NCBI RefSeq assembly: GCF_000166295.1
Contig: NC_017506.1
Span: 2,604,001-2,668,000 of the forward strand
Reading direction: 5' to 3'
Length of the DNA: 64,000 bases
Origin: Marinobacter adhaerens HP15
GTDB taxonomy: Bacteria > Pseudomonadota > Gammaproteobacteria > Pseudomonadales > Oleiphilaceae
Each line of letters begins with the position of its first letter. Positions within the stretch are counted from its first letter, which is position 1. Shown piece after piece: positions 40,458-49,578 of the stretch. The notes under the pieces were generated by a model. It worked only from the letters and a program-made list of their open reading frames with translations, made no database searches and had not been told where the DNA came from. The position numbers and the translations under genes are program-made.

Positions 40458-42007
40458 AACGATTCAGCCCCCGGACTCCTTTCAGATTCCCGAAACACCG
40501 ACGGCAGCGCATCGATGACATCGGTCGGTATCAGCCCGATAAACCCCGTGGTTCTCGCAGCACGGTCAGCCGCAGCAAGGTGCACGGATGCGCCCAGCAC
40601 GGCCGCTTTCTGTCCGTCGCCAATCTGAGCCAGAACAGCCGCAACAATACCTGAGAGCACATCTCCCATTCCGCCAGTCGCCATTCCGGGATTGCTGCCA
40701 CTGATGATATCCAGGCCGCCGTCCTCAGACGCGACAACGGTGCCGGCGCCTTTCAAAAGCACCGTGCCGCCGTAAAGCGCCTGCAGCATTCTGGCGGCGG
40801 CCATCCTGTCTGCCTCAACCTCGGGTACCAGGCAATTCAGCAACCTGGCCGCCTCGCCCGGATGAGGAGTCAGGATGTGATTATCTGCCGGGATGGCTAC
40901 CCGACCAGACAAAAGGTTCAGCGCATCCGCATCCAGCACCCTCGGCTTGCCGCTGGCAACCACCTGCTCGAGCATCTGCTGGCCCCAGGCGCTTCGCCCG
41001 ATACCCGGGCCACACACGACAACCGAGGCAGCATCAAGCAACGTCGGCAACTCCGAGCCATGAATCAGTCCATGAACCATGACGGATGGACATCTTGCCA
41101 GGGCCGCTGTCACATGCTCGGGGCGGGTTGCCAACGACACGAGCCCGGCACCCGATCGCGCCGCAGCCTCTGCCGCCAGCAGACCTGCCCCGCCGAATCC
41201 GCGATCACCCGCAACCACCAGCACATGCCCGAATCTTCCCTTGTGAGCGTTGGCAGGCCGGGGTGGTAGCCAGGGCATCACAGAACCCCAGTCACGACGG
41301 CGGGCGATAGGCTTCTGGCCGCTATCGGCGATACCCTCGTCTGTATCCAGAGATTCGAAAACCACCTCGCCGCACGCTGCTGCACCTTGCCCCGTGAACA
41401 AGCCAGCCTTGAGCCCGATAAAGGTCACTGTCCTGGCCGCATTAACCACATCCCCCTCGGCCGCTCCCGTGGTCGCATTAAGCCCGGAGGGCAGATCCAC
41501 CGCAAGGACAGGCGCTGAAGCGCTGTTACACCGGCTTATCAGAGTCGCAAAGGGTTCCCGGGGGGCACCGGACACGCCAGTACCGAGCATAGCATCAACA
41601 ATCAGGCCCGCGCTGGCAAACAGATCACCCAGCGATGACTCGCCGAGAGCCTCGAGGTCAAGAACATCGACACCGTCCGCCAGGGCCTTTTGCCAGGCTT
41701 TACGGGCGTCGCCGGACAATTTGCCGGTTGGCGCAACCGCGACACAGCTGACGTCCAGACCGTGCCTTTTCGCACTTGCCGCGACCAGGTAACCGTCACC
41801 ACCGTTGTTACCCGCACCGCACAGGACCAGCACCGAGCCGCAGTTTGGCCAATGCCGTACCAGGCAGCGAAAAACGGCGTGGGCGGCGGACTGCATCAGT
41901 TCAAAACCATCAACACCTTGCTGATCAATCACATAGCGATCGATCTGCCTCACCGCATCGGCGGAAAACAGTGCGTCTGGTAGACTGTGCCCAGCGGACG
42001 GCGGCAT
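40454..42007 (-). CDS. nnr: Bifunctional NAD(P)H-hydrate epimerase / ADP-dependent dehydratase
   Basis: Metabolite-repair enzyme that rescues hydrated NADH and NADPH. The N-terminal YjeF epimerase domain (about 1-220) has LCGAGNNGGDGYLVA and VDAMLGTGVSG. The C-terminal ribokinase-like dehydratase domain (about 235-505) has VVAGDRGFGGAGLLAAEAAARSGAG, LTPHPGEAARLL and the NPGMATGGMGDVLSG nucleotide site. 517 residues. It is the first gene of the minus-strand operon and is divergent from queG. Confidence 0.94.
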   Translation of the reverse strand: MPPSAGHSLPDALFSADAVRQIDRYVIDQQGVDGFELMQSAAHAVFRCLVRHWPNCGSVLVLCGAGNNGGDGYLVAASAKRHGLDVSCVAVAPTGKLSGDARKAWQKALADGVDVLDLEALGESSLGDLFASAGLIVDAMLGTGVSGAPREPFATLISRCNSASAPVLAVDLPSGLNATTGAAEGDVVNAARTVTFIGLKAGLFTGQGAAACGEVVFESLDTDEGIADSGQKPIARRRDWGSVMPWLPPRPANAHKGRFGHVLVVAGDRGFGGAGLLAAEAAARSGAGLVSLATRPEHVTAALARCPSVMVHGLIHGSELPTLLDAASVVVCGPGIGRSAWGQQMLEQVVASGKPRVLDADALNLLSGRVAIPADNHILTPHPGEAARLLNCLVPEVEADRMAAARMLQALYGGTVLLKGAGTVVASEDGGLDIISGSNPGMATGGMGDVLSGIVAAVLAQIGDGQKAAVLGASVHLAAADRAARTTGFIGLIPTDVIDALPSVFRESERSPGAESL

Positions 42008-42038
42008 GAACCTTTGCTCCCGTTACAGAAACCGGTTT

Positions 42039-42084
42039 AAGAAAATTGGCCAGATACCTGTAAAGCATAGCAAAACAGTAGAAA
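42039..42084 (+). promoter_or_regulatory. Putative queG promoter block similar to the leuS one
   Basis: GAAAATTGGC, then TACCTGTAAAG at 42055-42065, and a TAGAAA at 42079-42084. The 11-mer TACCTGTAAAG is identical to that before leuS at 8426-8436, with the same GAAAATTGGC upstream at equal distance. Confidence 0.35.
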
Positions 42085-42154
42085 AGGTCATAACTTAATC
42101 AGATTAAATATCCGTACACGGGTTCAGCACCGAATTCCAGCATCGGCAGTCACT

Positions 42155-43234
42155 ATGAGCACCACAGCAACCTGTACCACGACACACCCGGAACTTGCGG
42201 ATCTGCCGTCGCTCATCCGCCAGTGGGCAGCTGAATTCGGGTTTGCCGATGTGGGCATTACCAACGCGGACACGGGCGAGCACGCCGACCATCTGAAGGA
42301 CTGGCTTGCGGCAGGTTACCAGGGCGAAATGGATTACATGGCCCACCACGGTGACAAGCGCTATACGCCTGCCTCTCTGGTGCCGGGCACCACGCGGGTT
42401 ATATCCGTGAGAATGGACTATTTGCCCTCACCAGACAGTCCGAAAGAAGCGCTTACTAACCGTGAGAGTGCTTATGTCACCCGTTATGCGCTGGGTCGGG
42501 ATTACCACAAACTGATCCGCAAGCGTCTTGCACAGCTGGCAGCCAAGATTGATGAGGCCGTTAGCGGATACGATTACCGGGCTTTTGTAGACAGCGCTCC
42601 GGTGCTGGAACGCGCACTGGCGCAGAGAGCGGGTCTCGGCTGGATCGGCAAGAACAATATGCTGATTCACCCGAAGGCCGGCTCGTTCTTTTTCCTCGGG
42701 GAAATCTTCACCAGCGCCCCCCTGCCCATTGATGAACCCTTTGAAACGGATCATTGCGGCAGCTGTTCGGCCTGCCTCGACCTTTGCCCGACGGACGCCT
42801 TTGTTGGCTCGCACAAGCTTGATGCCCGACGTTGCATCAGCTATCTCACCATCGAGCTGAAAGGGAGTATCCCAGAGGAGCTGCGACCGCTTATGGGCAA
42901 CCGGGTTTTCGGTTGCGATGACTGCCAGCTGGTGTGTCCATGGCAGAAGTTCAGCAAACCGACCAGCGAAAAGGACTTTCAACCGAGGCACGGGCTGGAC
43001 AACAGTTCCCTGGCAGAGCTTTTTCTCTGGACCGAGGAGCAGTTCCTTAAACGCACCGAGGGCTCTGCGATTCGGCGAACAGGCTACGAGGGCTGGCTCC
43101 GCAACCTGGCGGTCGGGCTGGGCAATGCGCCGTCAACCATTCCGGTAATTGAGGCCCTGAAAAAGCGCGCGGACCACCCTTCCGAGATGGTCCGCGAGCA
43201 CGTCCAGTGGGCCCTGAAGCGGCATGGCCTATAG
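42155..43234 (+). CDS. queG: Epoxyqueuosine reductase QueG
   Basis: Cobalamin- and iron-sulfur-dependent enzyme for the last step of queuosine synthesis in tRNA. Two 4Fe-4S motifs are visible, [12 protein letters not shown] and [10 protein letters not shown], and the N-terminal segment [10 protein letters not shown] and [11 protein letters not shown] fit the family. A HEAT-like C-terminal portion closes the 359 residues. Divergent from nnr, convergent with orn (6-bp overlap of the ends). A shared promoter-like block with leuS lies upstream. Confidence 0.94.
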   Translation: MSTTATCTTTHPELADLPSLIRQWAAEFGFADVGITNADTGEHADHLKDWLAAGYQGEMDYMAHHGDKRYTPASLVPGTTRVISVRMDYLPSPDSPKEALTNRESAYVTRYALGRDYHKLIRKRLAQLAAKIDEAVSGYDYRAFVDSAPVLERALAQRAGLGWIGKNNMLIHPKAGSFFFLGEIFTSAPLPIDEPFETDHCGSCSACLDLCPTDAFVGSHKLDARRCISYLTIELKGSIPEELRPLMGNRVFGCDDCQLVCPWQKFSKPTSEKDFQPRHGLDNSSLAELFLWTEEQFLKRTEGSAIRRTGYEGWLRNLAVGLGNAPSTIPVIEALKKRADHPSEMVREHVQWALKRHGL

Positions 43235-43771
43235 CTTGAAGAATTGTTCCCGGTAATGACGCAGTTCGTTGATGGAGTCCCGGATGTCGTCGAGTGCAAG
43301 GTGGCTACCTTTCTTTTTTACGCCGGCGAGGACATCCGGGCGCCAGCGGCGAGCAAGTTCTTTCACTGTGGATACGTCGAGATTCCGGTAATGGAAGAAG
43401 CCCTCCAGCTCGGGCATGTATTTGACGAGGAACCGGCGATCCTGGCCAATGCTGTTGCCGCACAGGGGTGACTGGCCTTTCTCTACGTGTTTTTTCAGGA
43501 ATTCGATGGTCTGCTGTTCGGCTTGAGACTCGGAGATATCGCTTTCCTGAACGCGTTTGGTCAGTCCGCTTTCACCATGGGTACGGGTGCACCATTCGTC
43601 CATAGAGTCCAGAAAGGATTGTGGCTGATGGACGGCAATAACCGGTCCTTCCGCGACAATATTGAGTTCCGAATCGGTGATGATTGTGGCCATTTCGATG
43701 ATCCGTTCTTTTTCCGGATCCAGGCCTGTCATTTCCAGATCGATCCATACGAGGCGATTGCTTTCTGCCAT
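43229..43771 (-). CDS. orn: Oligoribonuclease
   Basis: 3'-5' exonuclease of the DEDDh class that clears 2-5 nt RNAs, including pGpG from c-di-GMP breakdown. The acidic motif [19 protein letters not shown] is at the N-terminus, [16 protein letters not shown] and [11 protein letters not shown] supply the remaining acids and histidine. 180 residues. Relevant to the FimX/EAL c-di-GMP genes later in the window because it finishes c-di-GMP turnover. A GGA element lies about 30 bp upstream of its start. Confidence 0.96.
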   Translation of the reverse strand: MAESNRLVWIDLEMTGLDPEKERIIEMATIITDSELNIVAEGPVIAVHQPQSFLDSMDEWCTRTHGESGLTKRVQESDISESQAEQQTIEFLKKHVEKGQSPLCGNSIGQDRRFLVKYMPELEGFFHYRNLDVSTVKELARRWRPDVLAGVKKKGSHLALDDIRDSINELRHYREQFFKL

Positions 43772-43801
43772 TTTGTTACCAGCCTTCTGAGTGCGGTGGT
43801 A

Positions 43802-43909
43802 GTGGTGCTGGGTCCGGCTTTCCGGAAACCGCTACGAGCACATCCATGTGCGCTTGGCGTCGGCCATCCATGGCCGCCGACATTTCCGGAAAGCCGGACC
43901 CAGCCCCAC
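43802..43909 (-). repeat. GGA double-hairpin element, copy 5
   Basis: 27-bp arms (43802-43828 and 43883-43909) pair with one mismatch around a 54-nt core. On the minus strand: hairpin GGCCATGGATGGCC (octamer at 43865-43872) and hairpin GCACATGGATGTGC (octamer at 43841-43848). The core matches copy 1 at 51 of 54 positions, yet the arms are different. It lies between orn and rsgA (divergent), with its GGA strand sense for orn and about 30 bp from the orn start. Confidence 0.9.
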
Positions 43910-44024
43910 TGCGAAATCAGGTGATATACCCTCGACGTCTCGGCATTGCCCAAGCCGAGTAGCTACGATTGCAGTATGATGGCACATCAAAGGCGAAACT
44001 TTCATCTGGTTATCCGGGACATAA

Positions 44025-45080
44025 ATGGCAAAACGGCGACTGAACAAACAGCAACAATTCCGTATCAAGAAAGTCCAGGAAGAGCGTGCGGCCCGGGCGG
44101 CGCGCAAGGAGAAGAAGGTTCAGGAGCAGGCCGACGCCGGCGAGCTCGGGCCAGAGCAGGAAGGGTTGGTCATCGCTCACTATGGGCAACAGCTGGATGT
44201 CGAAGCGCTTGAAGGCGACCAGGAAGGCGATGTGGTTCGCTGCTTTGTTCGGGCCAATATCGATAGCCTGGTAACTGGCGACAAGGTTGTCTGGCGGCCG
44301 GGTAAGAATGAGACGGGGGTTATCGTTGCCCGCAGTGAGCGCCGCAATCTGCTGCAGCGGCCGGATAATTTTGGTGCCCTGAAGCCGGTGGCCGCAAACA
44401 TTGATCATATTATTCTTGTGATTGCGCCGGAGCCGGAACCTCACGATAACCTGATTGACCGGTATCTGGTTGCATCCGAGATCACAGACATTCCGGCAGT
44501 GATTCTGTTGAACAAGACCGATCTGATCACCGACAGCAACCGGGAGTACATCGACGCGCTTCTGGGCCGGTATGAGGCTCTGGGCTATGAGGTGGTTCGA
44601 ACGTCTGCGGCTGAGTCCGGTGATAAACCTTCGCCAGAGGTTGAGGCACTGGTGAAGGATCAGACCAGTGTGTTTGTGGGGCAATCCGGGGTGGGCAAGT
44701 CATCCATAATCCAGACCCTGATGCCCGATGAGGCCATTCGCGTGGGGGCTGTGTCGGAGAGCACCGGCAAGGGGATTCACACGACAACCACGGCTAAACT
44801 GTTCCACCTGCCGCTCGGAGGCGATCTGATTGACTCGCCGGGGATCCGTGAGTTCGGGCTCTGGCATATGACAGCGCAGGAGATCGAGTATGGCTTTCGG
44901 GAAATTCGGGAGGTGATCGGCACCTGCAAGTTCCGCAACTGCCGGCACATGGGTGACCCCGGTTGCGCCATCGACAGAGCTGCAGAGGAAGGGAAAATCA
45001 GCCCGGAGCGGCTGAAAAGCTTCCACCGGATTCTTCAGGATATGACGGAGCAGCAGGCCCGCGGGCTGAAGCTGGACTGA
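44025..45080 (+). CDS. rsgA: Small-subunit ribosome biogenesis GTPase RsgA
   Basis: Circularly permuted GTPase acting late in 30S assembly. The order G4-G1-G3 is seen: LLNKTDL, then GQSGVGKSS, then DSPGIREFG. An OB-fold precedes it and a zinc site follows (CKFRNCRHMGDPGC). The N-terminus is rich in lysine and arginine. 351 residues. Convergent with motB, with only 15 bp between stops. Confidence 0.95.
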   Translation: MAKRRLNKQQQFRIKKVQEERAARAARKEKKVQEQADAGELGPEQEGLVIAHYGQQLDVEALEGDQEGDVVRCFVRANIDSLVTGDKVVWRPGKNETGVIVARSERRNLLQRPDNFGALKPVAANIDHIILVIAPEPEPHDNLIDRYLVASEITDIPAVILLNKTDLITDSNREYIDALLGRYEALGYEVVRTSAAESGDKPSPEVEALVKDQTSVFVGQSGVGKSSIIQTLMPDEAIRVGAVSESTGKGIHTTTTAKLFHLPLGGDLIDSPGIREFGLWHMTAQEIEYGFREIREVIGTCKFRNCRHMGDPGCAIDRAAEEGKISPERLKSFHRILQDMTEQQARGLKLD

Positions 45081-45095
45081 CGGACCCGAACGGCC

Positions 45096-46054
45096 TTACC
45101 AGTTGAGCTCGCCAGGGGCCGGCTCTTCTTTTTCCTGCAACCATTCCCCGCTTTCCAGACGCTCACGGGCCGCCTCCCGCTCCGCCTCGGTCGGCTGGGT
45201 CAGATCAATCAGGGGCTCATCTGACTGGCCGGCAGTGCTCTGAATATTATCGACGGTCTTCTTGTTCAGAACGATAATGGAGATGCGTCGATTCACCGGC
45301 GCGTTCGGATCTTCCTTGTCGAACAGTACGGAATCGCTCAGGCCAACCACGCGGGCAATCTGCTGCTGACGAACACCCCCTGCAACCAGCGCTCTTCGGG
45401 CGGTATTTGCCCGGTCTGCCGATAATTCCCAGTTCGTGTAACCCGGCCGGCCGCTAAATGGCGTGGAGTCGGTGTGCCCGGTAATACTGAGCTTGTTGTT
45501 CACTGAACCCAGAGTTTTCGCAAGCTCAAACAGAATATCCTGAGAGTAGTACTTCAGCTCGGCCCGGCCGCTGTCGAACATGGGGCGGCCGGAGCGATCG
45601 ACGATCTGGATGCGCAGGCCCTCGTCGGTTATATCGATCAGCAACTGATCCTTGAACTCCTGCAAAGTCTCATCCTGCTTGATTTGCTCCTTCAGCTCCT
45701 GAAACAACTCCTGCATACGTCGCTGTTCAAGAGTTTCAGAGAGCTCATCCACCACTTCGTCTTCAATCTGGATCTGGCTCGATTCGATATCCGGACTCGC
45801 CTCATTGACGACCGAGGCACTGCCCTCAAGATCCACAGGGTTTGGAGAACCACCCTCGGTGAAGCCAACGGGATCCCGGAAGTAACCCTCAACCGCTTTT
45901 TTTGCTCCGGCGATGCCGTAGCGGTTAACCAGAGAACCAGAAAGAAAGCCATCATGGCGGTGGCGAAATCGGCAAACGCGACCTTCCAGGAGCCACCGTG
46001 ATGGCCACCTGCAACAACCTTTTTCCGTTTGATGATGATCGGCTGTTCTTCCAC
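45096..46054 (-). pseudogene. motB: Flagellar motor protein MotB, frameshifted in the sequence given
   Basis: Stator protein that anchors to peptidoglycan and with MotA conducts protons. The first frame (start 46054) holds the membrane helix with the proton-carrying aspartate (KVAFADFATAMMAFFLVLWL). It leaves the family after SPEQKK at an A7 run (45897-45903, minus strand). With eight A's the protein continues as AVEGYFRDPVGFTEGG into the second frame, whose OmpA-like domain (LSITGHTDSTPF, NWELSADRANTARR, NRRISIIVL) is complete and ends at 45096. As given, no full MotB is made. Confidence 0.88.
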
Positions 46055-46085
46055 GAATCGGCTCCGGGTTCAGATGAGGGCGGTA

Positions 46086-46937
46086 TTACTTGGAACGAAC
46101 GTGATCATTAAGCTCCTGGAACCCAGGACGCTTATCCGTGGGCAACGCCTTGCGGCCAAACTCAATGGCCATTTGCGGCGCTTGCCCGGAAACCGTCGCC
46201 ACAATCGCTGATTTGACGCACTCGTAAGCCTTCAATTCGTACTTCGCAGCGTGCTCCATGGCGATAGAAGCAGGACCCACAAAACCATACCCCATGAAAA
46301 TACCCAGAAAAGTACCCACCAGTGCTGCAGCCACACTGAGACCAATTTTTTCCGGGCCTTCAGTGAGAAAGTTCATGGTAATTACGATACCCAGCACCGC
46401 AGCGACAATACCAAGCCCCGGCAGCGCATCGGCAATTTTGTTGACCGCGTGAGCAGGCTCCTCAAGCTCGTGCTGACGACTGTCGATCTCATTCTCCATC
46501 ATGCCTTCCAGCTCGTGGGTCGCCATATTTCCGGAACTGATGATGCGGAGATAGTCCGTGATGAACGCAAGCAGTTCCTTGGACTTCATGACAGCTGGGT
46601 ATCGACTGAAAATCTGGCTTGCCTCGGGATTATCGATGTCCTCCTCGATCGCCATGACGCCTTGTTTACGGGATTTATCGAAGATCTCGTAAAGCAGACT
46701 CAACAGATCCATGTAGAAAGCCTTTTTGTAGGGTGAGCCTGTCAGTAACTGGACTCCCTTACCAAAGACCTCTTTGAGCGTATGGACGGGGTTAGCAATG
46801 ATGAACGAGCCCAGAGCTGCCCCGAAAATGATTAACACTTCGGTTGGCTGCCAGAGCACCATCAGATTGCCGCCGTGGAGAACATAGCCAGTCAGTACGC
46901 TGGCCAGAACAATAATCGAACCGACGATCAGTAACAT
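46086..46937 (-). CDS. motA: Flagellar motor stator protein MotA
   Basis: Proton-conducting stator subunit, 283 residues. Four membrane segments can be picked out: two near the N-terminus (IVGSIIVLASVLTGYVL, VLIIFGAALGSFIIA), two near 170-220 (LPGLGIVAAVLGIVITMNF and VAAALVGTFLGIFMGYGFVGP). The cytoplasmic loop has the charged residues that contact FliG. It is upstream of motB by 31 bp and divergent from psd. Confidence 0.94.
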   Translation of the reverse strand: MLLIVGSIIVLASVLTGYVLHGGNLMVLWQPTEVLIIFGAALGSFIIANPVHTLKEVFGKGVQLLTGSPYKKAFYMDLLSLLYEIFDKSRKQGVMAIEEDIDNPEASQIFSRYPAVMKSKELLAFITDYLRIISSGNMATHELEGMMENEIDSRQHELEEPAHAVNKIADALPGLGIVAAVLGIVITMNFLTEGPEKIGLSVAAALVGTFLGIFMGYGFVGPASIAMEHAAKYELKAYECVKSAIVATVSGQAPQMAIEFGRKALPTDKRPGFQELNDHVRSK

Positions 46938-47111
46938 AGAATCTACGCACGCCTTATTTTATTGGTTATCGGCCGGAGCCGGAAGCTGTCACGCAAAAGG
47001 TGACACGATAATAGCAAGGCCGCGTCATAACCGCGAAGCCATGAAACAATTTCTATACAGGTAGCAGTCTTTGGTAAACTTCGCGCCTTTGAGCGCAAAG
47101 GATCACATCTA

Positions 47112-47966
47112 ATGTTCGACAAGCTTTTTGTTCTTAGCCAGTACATCACGCCGCAACTGGGGGTATCCAACCTCGCCGGCCGTCTGGCGGACAATGACCG
47201 CTCCCCTGCGCTCAAGAACCGGGTTATAAAATGGTTTATCGGCCGCTATGGCGTTGACATGAGCGAAGCCGCCGAGCCTAACCCTGAAGCCTACGCCACG
47301 TTCAACGATTTCTTCACCCGGGAGCTGAAGCCTGGCATCCGCCCCCTGGCGGACGGCGAAAAAACCCTGGTCAGCCCCGTTGACGGAGCCATCAGCCAGC
47401 TCGGCCAGGTCACCGGAGACCGGGTTTTCCAGGCAAAGGGCCAGTCGTTCAGCCTGAGCGAGCTGCTCGGTGGCGAAGAGGCGACCACCGCCCCGTTTGC
47501 CGATGGCGAATTTTCTACAATCTACCTCTCGCCCAAGGACTATCACCGGATCCACATGCCGATGGCCGGCACGCTTCGACAGATGATCCATGTTCCCGGC
47601 AAGCTTTTTTCGGTCAACCCGGTAACCGCCGAAAATGTCCCGAATCTGTTCGCCCGCAATGAGCGGGTTGTCTGCATCTTCGACACCGCTTCCGGCCCCA
47701 TGGCCCTGGTACTGGTTGGCGCCATGATTGTCGGCAGCGTGGAAACCCGCTGGGCAGGCGTTGTTGTGCCCGGCAGTCGGCAGGTCACATCAACACGGTA
47801 CGAAGGCGAGCAGGCCATCAGCTTCGATAAGGGTGAAGAAATGGGCCGGTTCCGCCTGGGCTCCACTGTGATTATGGTTATGCCAAAAGGCTCCGTCAGT
47901 TGGAACAGCGATCAGGTGGCCGGCAAAACCGTTCGCATGGGCGAGGCGTTCGGCGCCCTGGCGTGA
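47112..47966 (+). CDS. psd: Phosphatidylserine decarboxylase proenzyme
   Basis: Makes phosphatidylethanolamine at the inner membrane. The self-cleavage motif LGST (FRLGSTVIMVMP, near residue 255) yields the pyruvoyl group on the serine; FNDFFTRELKPGIRP and SPVDGAISQLGQV are family marks. 284 residues. Convergent with epmA. Confidence 0.95.
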   Translation: MFDKLFVLSQYITPQLGVSNLAGRLADNDRSPALKNRVIKWFIGRYGVDMSEAAEPNPEAYATFNDFFTRELKPGIRPLADGEKTLVSPVDGAISQLGQVTGDRVFQAKGQSFSLSELLGGEEATTAPFADGEFSTIYLSPKDYHRIHMPMAGTLRQMIHVPGKLFSVNPVTAENVPNLFARNERVVCIFDTASGPMALVLVGAMIVGSVETRWAGVVVPGSRQVTSTRYEGEQAISFDKGEEMGRFRLGSTVIMVMPKGSVSWNSDQVAGKTVRMGEAFGALA

Positions 47967-47981
47967 TCACGTTCGGCAGGC

Positions 47982-48950
47982 TCAAGCCCGCTCGAACGGA
48001 AACGCCAAGACCTCACGGATGTCCTGCACTCCCAGCTTGAGCATCAGCAGCCTGTCCAGCCCGAGTGCGACACCGGAGCACTCGGGCAAGCCCTGATCAA
48101 GCGCAGCGAGAAAAGCCTCATCCAGCCCCATTTCAGGCTTCCCAGATCGCCTGCGCAGCTCGTTATCGGCCTCAAAGCGCAGCCTCTGTTCTCCTGGATC
48201 GGTCAATTCCCAGTAACCGTTACAAAGCTCCAGACCATCAACATAGAGCTCAAAACGATGCGCGGTCTCATAGCCGTCAGACTTCGAAACTCTGGCCAGT
48301 GAAGCCTGCGAGGCCGGATATCCCGTTATAAACACGGGCCTGCGACGTCCCAGATTCGGCTCCACGGCAAAACTCATCAGCAGATCGAGGCAGCCATCCC
48401 GACCAAGGTCAGCCAATTGCTCTGGTTCCAGCCACTCCTCACAGCGGCGCATCAGTTCACGGTCCGTCGCTGCGAACGGGTCAATGTGCGCCCATCGCCT
48501 GAGTGCATCGCGATACTGAATGATTTCCGGCCGCTCGCAGCCCAGCCAGCCACAGACAAGGTCCGACACCTCAGCCATGAGCGTCACATCGTCAAAGCCT
48601 GTCCGATACCATTCGAGCATGGAGAATTCGGGGTTGTGACGACGCCCCTGTTCGCCATTGCGGAACACCCTGGAGATCTGAAAAATGGATCCACAGCCGG
48701 CCGCAAGCAAGCGCTTCATGTGGTACTCGGGAGACGTCTGGAGCCACCCGCCTGTGCGTGTGCCGGCAGAAACCTGCGCGGGGATGCCGTCAAGATTGAC
48801 ATCGGTAACGCCACATCGCCCAAGCACTGGGGTTTCGACTTCCAGCACTCCTCGCTTCGCAAAAAAGCCGCGCACAAACGACAGTTGTTGTGCGCGGCTT
48901 TTCAGGGCAGCCTGCGAGGCAGAGGGCTGCCAGACAGGTTCGCGGGTCAT
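47982..48950 (-). CDS. epmA: Elongation factor P-(R)-beta-lysine ligase EpmA
   Basis: Lysyl-tRNA-synthetase paralogue (GenX/PoxA) that attaches beta-lysine to EF-P. Conserved WQPSAS at the N-terminus, GVLEVETPVLG, TSPEYHMKRLLAAGCG, FRNGEQGRRHNPEFSMLEWYR and the C-terminal GVALGLDRLLML. No anticodon-binding domain, so not LysS. It follows efp by 7 bp on the same strand. A complete terminator-like hairpin is embedded at about codons 17-31, which should limit expression from the efp promoter. Confidence 0.93.
   Translation of the reverse strand: MTREPVWQPSASQAALKSRAQQLSFVRGFFAKRGVLEVETPVLGRCGVTDVNLDGIPAQVSAGTRTGGWLQTSPEYHMKRLLAAGCGSIFQISRVFRNGEQGRRHNPEFSMLEWYRTGFDDVTLMAEVSDLVCGWLGCERPEIIQYRDALRRWAHIDPFAATDRELMRRCEEWLEPEQLADLGRDGCLDLLMSFAVEPNLGRRRPVFITGYPASQASLARVSKSDGYETAHRFELYVDGLELCNGYWELTDPGEQRLRFEADNELRRRSGKPEMGLDEAFLAALDQGLPECSGVALGLDRLLMLKLGVQDIREVLAFPFERA
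48861..48902 (-). terminator. Intrinsic-terminator structure inside the start of epmA
   Basis: On the minus strand a perfect 15-bp stem (48888-48902 with 48863-48877), 10-nt loop and T6 tail. It begins about 55 nt after the efp stop and lies wholly within conserved epmA codons (KSRAQQLSFVRGFF). It looks like the efp terminator built into the next gene. Confidence 0.75.
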
Positions 48951-48957
48951 GACCGGA

Positions 48958-49533
48958 TCAACTGCTCTTTACCCGGCTCACGTACTCGCCAGAGCGGGTA
49001 TCCACCTTCAGGACTTCTCCGATGGTGATGAAGAGGGGTACGTTGACAACCGCACCGGTAGAAAGAGTTGCCGGCTTGGAACCACCCTGGGCGGTGTCAC
49101 CCTTCATGCCCGGATCGGTATCAACCACCTCAAGTTCAACGAAGTTGGGGGGCGTTACGGACAGCGGCGAGCCGTTGTAAAGCGTTACCGTATAAACGTC
49201 CTGCTCTTTCAGCCACTTCAGCGCGTCGCCAACCGCCTTGGCATCGGCCGGGTACTGCTCGAAGGAGCCGTCAGTCAGCATGAAGTGCCAGAATTCACCG
49301 TCGGTATAGAGGTATTCCATGTCCTGATCAATGACATCTGCGGCTTCCAGACTTTCGCCGGACTTGAACGTGCGCTCCCAGACCCGGTTGGTCATGAGGT
49401 TACGCAGCTTGACGCGGTTGAAGGCCTGCCCCTTACCGGGCTTTACAAACTCGTTCTCGAGAATGATGCAGGGGTCGCCATCCAGCAAAACCTTAAGACC
49501 GCCGCGAAATTCGTTGGTAGAATATGAAGCCAT
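48958..49533 (-). CDS. efp: Elongation factor P
   Basis: Relieves ribosome stalling at consecutive prolines. 191 residues in three beta-barrel domains. The N-terminal loop KPGKGQAF carries the lysine that EpmA/EpmB modify with beta-lysine, in agreement with both genes being adjacent. ATG 49533 has AGGTGG 7 nt upstream. The frame is open further upstream to 50181 across epmB, which is a shadow. Confidence 0.96.
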   Translation of the reverse strand: MASYSTNEFRGGLKVLLDGDPCIILENEFVKPGKGQAFNRVKLRNLMTNRVWERTFKSGESLEAADVIDQDMEYLYTDGEFWHFMLTDGSFEQYPADAKAVGDALKWLKEQDVYTVTLYNGSPLSVTPPNFVELEVVDTDPGMKGDTAQGGSKPATLSTGAVVNVPLFITIGEVLKVDTRSGEYVSRVKSS

Positions 49534-49578
49534 GAAATGTCCACCTGACAAAATGCTGTTTAGAATTCGAGGGGCGTT

